6,967 nucleotides of DNA, from assembly GCA_013821525.1 (NCBI GenBank), contig JACDGR010000181.1, forward strand, positions 1 to 6,967, in the 5' to 3' direction. This document shows positions 5,691 through 6,967 of the stretch, in pieces. The DNA comes from Actinomycetota bacterium. GTDB taxonomy: Bacteria > Actinomycetota > Thermoleophilia > Gaiellales > Gaiellaceae. How positions within the stretch are numbered: position 1 is the stretch's first letter; every line of letters starts with the position of its first letter. Below the pieces are notes generated by a model, which saw only the letters and a list, made by a program, of their open reading frames with translations, was not told where the DNA came from and made no database searches. The position numbers and the translations under genes are program-made.

Positions 5691-6004
5691 GCGCTACCGA
5701 GAAGAAGGTCGAGCAGCATTACGGCTATCACGAGCACAAGGACGCGCACATCAAACGTCTGCATCGAATCGAAGGTCAGGTGCGTGGCATCGAGAAGATG
5801 GTTGTCGAGGATCGCTACTGCATCGACATCCTCACCCAGATCGGTGCTGTATCGACCGCGCTTGAAAGCCTCGGCTTCCAGATCCTTGAAGAGCATGTCA
5901 AGCATTGCGTCGCAGGAGCGCTCGCCTCCGGTGACGAAAAGGAGGCGCAGGCGAAGTCGGAGGAGCTGCTCGAAGCGGTCAAGCGTTTCGCAAAGACCAG
6001 ATGA
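5687..6004 (+). CDS. csoR: CsoR copper-sensing transcriptional repressor
   Basis: This 105-residue all-helical repressor belongs to the CsoR/RcnR family (DUF156). The Cu(I) ligands are in place: C45 (EDRYCIDIL), H70 and C74 (EEHVKHC), with the CsoR spacing of 25 and 4. KRLHRIEGQVRGIEKM (23-38) is the usual basic DNA-binding and dimer helix. The N-terminal tail is rich in His (H11, H15, H17, H21), more than Cu sensing needs; its meaning is unclear. Cu(I) binding should lower its affinity for DNA and open the operator before copZ, so the protein controls its own operon. Start ATG overlaps the copA stop (ATGA) and has AAGGAG at 5677-5682, four bases away. The next gene again overlaps by ATGA. 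RcnR-type nickel sensing or CstR-type persulfide sensing is unlikely with the C-H-C set. Confidence 0.93.
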   Translation: MSATEKKVEQHYGYHEHKDAHIKRLHRIEGQVRGIEKMVVEDRYCIDILTQIGAVSTALESLGFQILEEHVKHCVAGALASGDEKEAQAKSEELLEAVKRFAKTR

Positions 6005-6225
6005 CAAGCTCCGCGCCGCTCATCATCACGCGCGCGAGAATCACTTGCCCGGAGTGCGGCGCTGCGACGATCGAAGAGATGCCAACCAACGCCTGCCAAT
6101 TCTTCTTCGAATGCGCGGCATGTCATGCGCGCCTACGGCCGCTCTCTGGTGACTGCTGCGTGTTCTGCTCCTACTCCGATCAGATCTGTCCGCCAAAACA
6201 GCAAGGTGACGCGTCGTGCTGCTGA
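6001..6225 (+). CDS. Small Cys-rich GDCCVxC-domain protein
   Basis: This 74-residue protein carries the GDCCVFCSY signature (residues 50-58) followed by CPP (63-65), which defines the GDCCVxC-domain family. An N-terminal TCPECG (C16, C19) with C32, C38 and C41 looks like a small zinc-ribbon-like metal site, and two more cysteines end the chain (C73, C74), giving 11 Cys in all. There is no signal peptide or membrane helix, so it should be cytoplasmic. The family occurs in mercury and other heavy-metal gene clusters and some members are reported as possible selenoproteins; here no in-frame TGA is read through. Its biochemical role is unknown; metal or metalloid binding or thiol transfer are possibilities. 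The start overlaps the csoR stop (ATGA) with no clear ribosome binding site, so it probably depends on coupled translation. Length is normal. Confidence 0.85.
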   Translation: MTSSAPLIITRARITCPECGAATIEEMPTNACQFFFECAACHARLRPLSGDCCVFCSYSDQICPPKQQGDASCC

Positions 6226-6296
6226 AGTGGCGAAGCCGCGTTTTCGAAGCCGAGACCAACATGGTGAGTCCTGAGCGAGCGGGGCTGCGTCCGTGA
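6216..6296 (+). CDS. Possible 26-codon leader or coupling ORF before the permease
   Basis: A short frame starts at GTG 6216, inside the end of the GDCCVxC gene, with AAGGTG seven bases upstream. It encodes MLLKWRSRVFEAETNMVSP followed by ERAGLRP, then stops at TGA 6294-6296, which overlaps the GTG start of the permease by GTGA. The same four-base overlap joins the preceding genes, so translation of this frame could feed ribosomes to the permease. It resembles no family known to me and may be chance. Confidence 0.25.
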   Translation: MLLKWRSRVFEAETNMVSPERAGLRP

Positions 6297-6967
6297 GCCT
6301 GCTGCTTGCGTTTGATCTGCCCCATCAAATCTGGCGTGCGCTCTCGTTCGCGCTTGGGATGACCTGGGAGATCCTCTGGGCTCTCATCCTTGGCTTTCTT
6401 CTCTCGGCGATCGTGCAGACGCTCGTCTCCAAGCGCCAGATCCGCCGTCTGCTGCCTGACGACTCCCCACGGACGCTCGCTCTCGCAACCGGACTCGGCG
6501 CCGCATCGTCGAGTTGCTCCTACGCCGCTGTCGCCCTTGCCCGTTCGCTGTTTGTCAAGGGCGCGAACTTCACGGCCGCGATGGCGTTCGAGATCGCCTC
6601 AACGAACCTGGTGATCGAGCTTGGGATCATCATGGCCCTGCTTCTCGGTTGGCGTTTCACGCTCGCGGAGTTCATCGGGGGCCCGCTGATGATCGTCTTC
6701 ATCGCTCTTCTCTTCCGAGTCTTCCTTTCGCAGCGCCTCGTTGAAGAGGCACGCGCGGAAGCCGCTAAAGGTCGCCGGGGATCAATGGAAGGGCATGCGG
6801 CTATGGACATGTCGATCCCTACGCAAGGGTCGATCTGGCAGCGCCTTCGCACGCCTGAGGGATTCACCGCGACCTCACACGTCTTTGTCATGGAGTGGGC
6901 GGCGATCCTCAGGGACATCGTCGGCGGGCTCCTTATCGCTGGGGCGTTTGCAGCCTGGGTTCCCAAT
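6293..6967 (+). CDS. PF03773 (DUF318/UPF0718)-type permease, 3' end cut by window edge
   Basis: The visible 225 residues belong to the predicted permease family that includes YraQ and the organoarsenical exporter ArsP. The family signature is clear: GAASSSCSYAAVALARSL (about 69-86, with C75), then NFTAAMAFEIASTNLVIELG, and after a long loop TSHVFVMEWAAILRDIVGG and a further hydrophobic segment ending AAWVPN. The loop around 165-173 holds M-E-G-H-A-A-M-D-M, a Met/His cluster that could touch soft metals. About four to five helices are visible and the rest lies beyond 6967. GTG 6293 is chosen because an in-frame TGA sits at 6272-6274 and the next Met is residue 23, inside helix 1; the binding site is weak. 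Substrate is unknown: an arsenic compound, copper, mercury or another metal are possible. It is the last visible gene of the CsoR-controlled unit, 67 bases after the GDCCVxC gene. Confidence 0.82.
   Translation, partial: MSLLLAFDLPHQIWRALSFALGMTWEILWALILGFLLSAIVQTLVSKRQIRRLLPDDSPRTLALATGLGAASSSCSYAAVALARSLFVKGANFTAAMAFEIASTNLVIELGIIMALLLGWRFTLAEFIGGPLMIVFIALLFRVFLSQRLVEEARAEAAKGRRGSMEGHAAMDMSIPTQGSIWQRLRTPEGFTATSHVFVMEWAAILRDIVGGLLIAGAFAAWVPN

Noticed and set aside
1..6967. CRISPR array, tRNA or rRNA genes
   Set aside because: No regularly spaced direct repeats and no cloverleaf or rRNA-like stretch seen on either strand.

Overview
The window looks like an accessory metal-efflux island from a GC-rich bacterium. 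I infer Actinomycetota, possibly a Thermoleophilia/Solirubrobacter-like lineage, because the ArsR-family regulator resembles mycobacterial NmtR, CsoR is of the actinobacterial type and the codons are GC-rich. This placement is inferred and not tested. All genes read rightward except a transposase fragment at the left edge, which reads leftward off the window.

Layout. (1) 1-~115: the first 14 codons of an IS3-type transposase OrfA on the minus strand, with a candidate insertion-sequence end near 115. (2) ~116-364: no gene recognised. (3) 365-1508: a metal-responsive unit with a -10 box, an SmtB/NmtR-type inverted-repeat operator, an NmtR/CzrA-like ArsR repressor and, overlapping it by ATGA, a His-rich cation diffusion facilitator (CDF) transporter without the usual C-terminal domain. 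(4) ~1521-2062: the back half of a second CDF transporter, broken by a frameshift and a stop codon. (5) 2335-2484: a 49-residue single-span membrane protein with a GTG start. (6) 2601-3155: an MntP/DUF204-family membrane protein, a probable manganese (or related divalent) exporter. (7) 3239-6967: a copper unit with a CsoR-type operator over a -10 box, then copZ, copA, csoR, a small Cys-rich GDCCVxC-domain protein and a PF03773-type permease that runs off the right edge.

How it works together. Two metal switches are visible. The ArsR-type repressor should release its operator on binding Zn/Co/Ni and so induce the CDF exporter. CsoR should release the copZ promoter on binding Cu(I); CopZ then carries Cu(I) to the P1B-1 ATPase CopA for export. 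CsoR is encoded inside the operon it is expected to control. The least understood part is the tail of the cop operon: the GDCCVxC protein and the permease follow csoR with start/stop overlaps, which places them under copper control and suggests a metal or metalloid handling role that is not characterised. The IS fragment at the boundary and the decayed CDF copy fit a mobile or recently rearranged resistance island.
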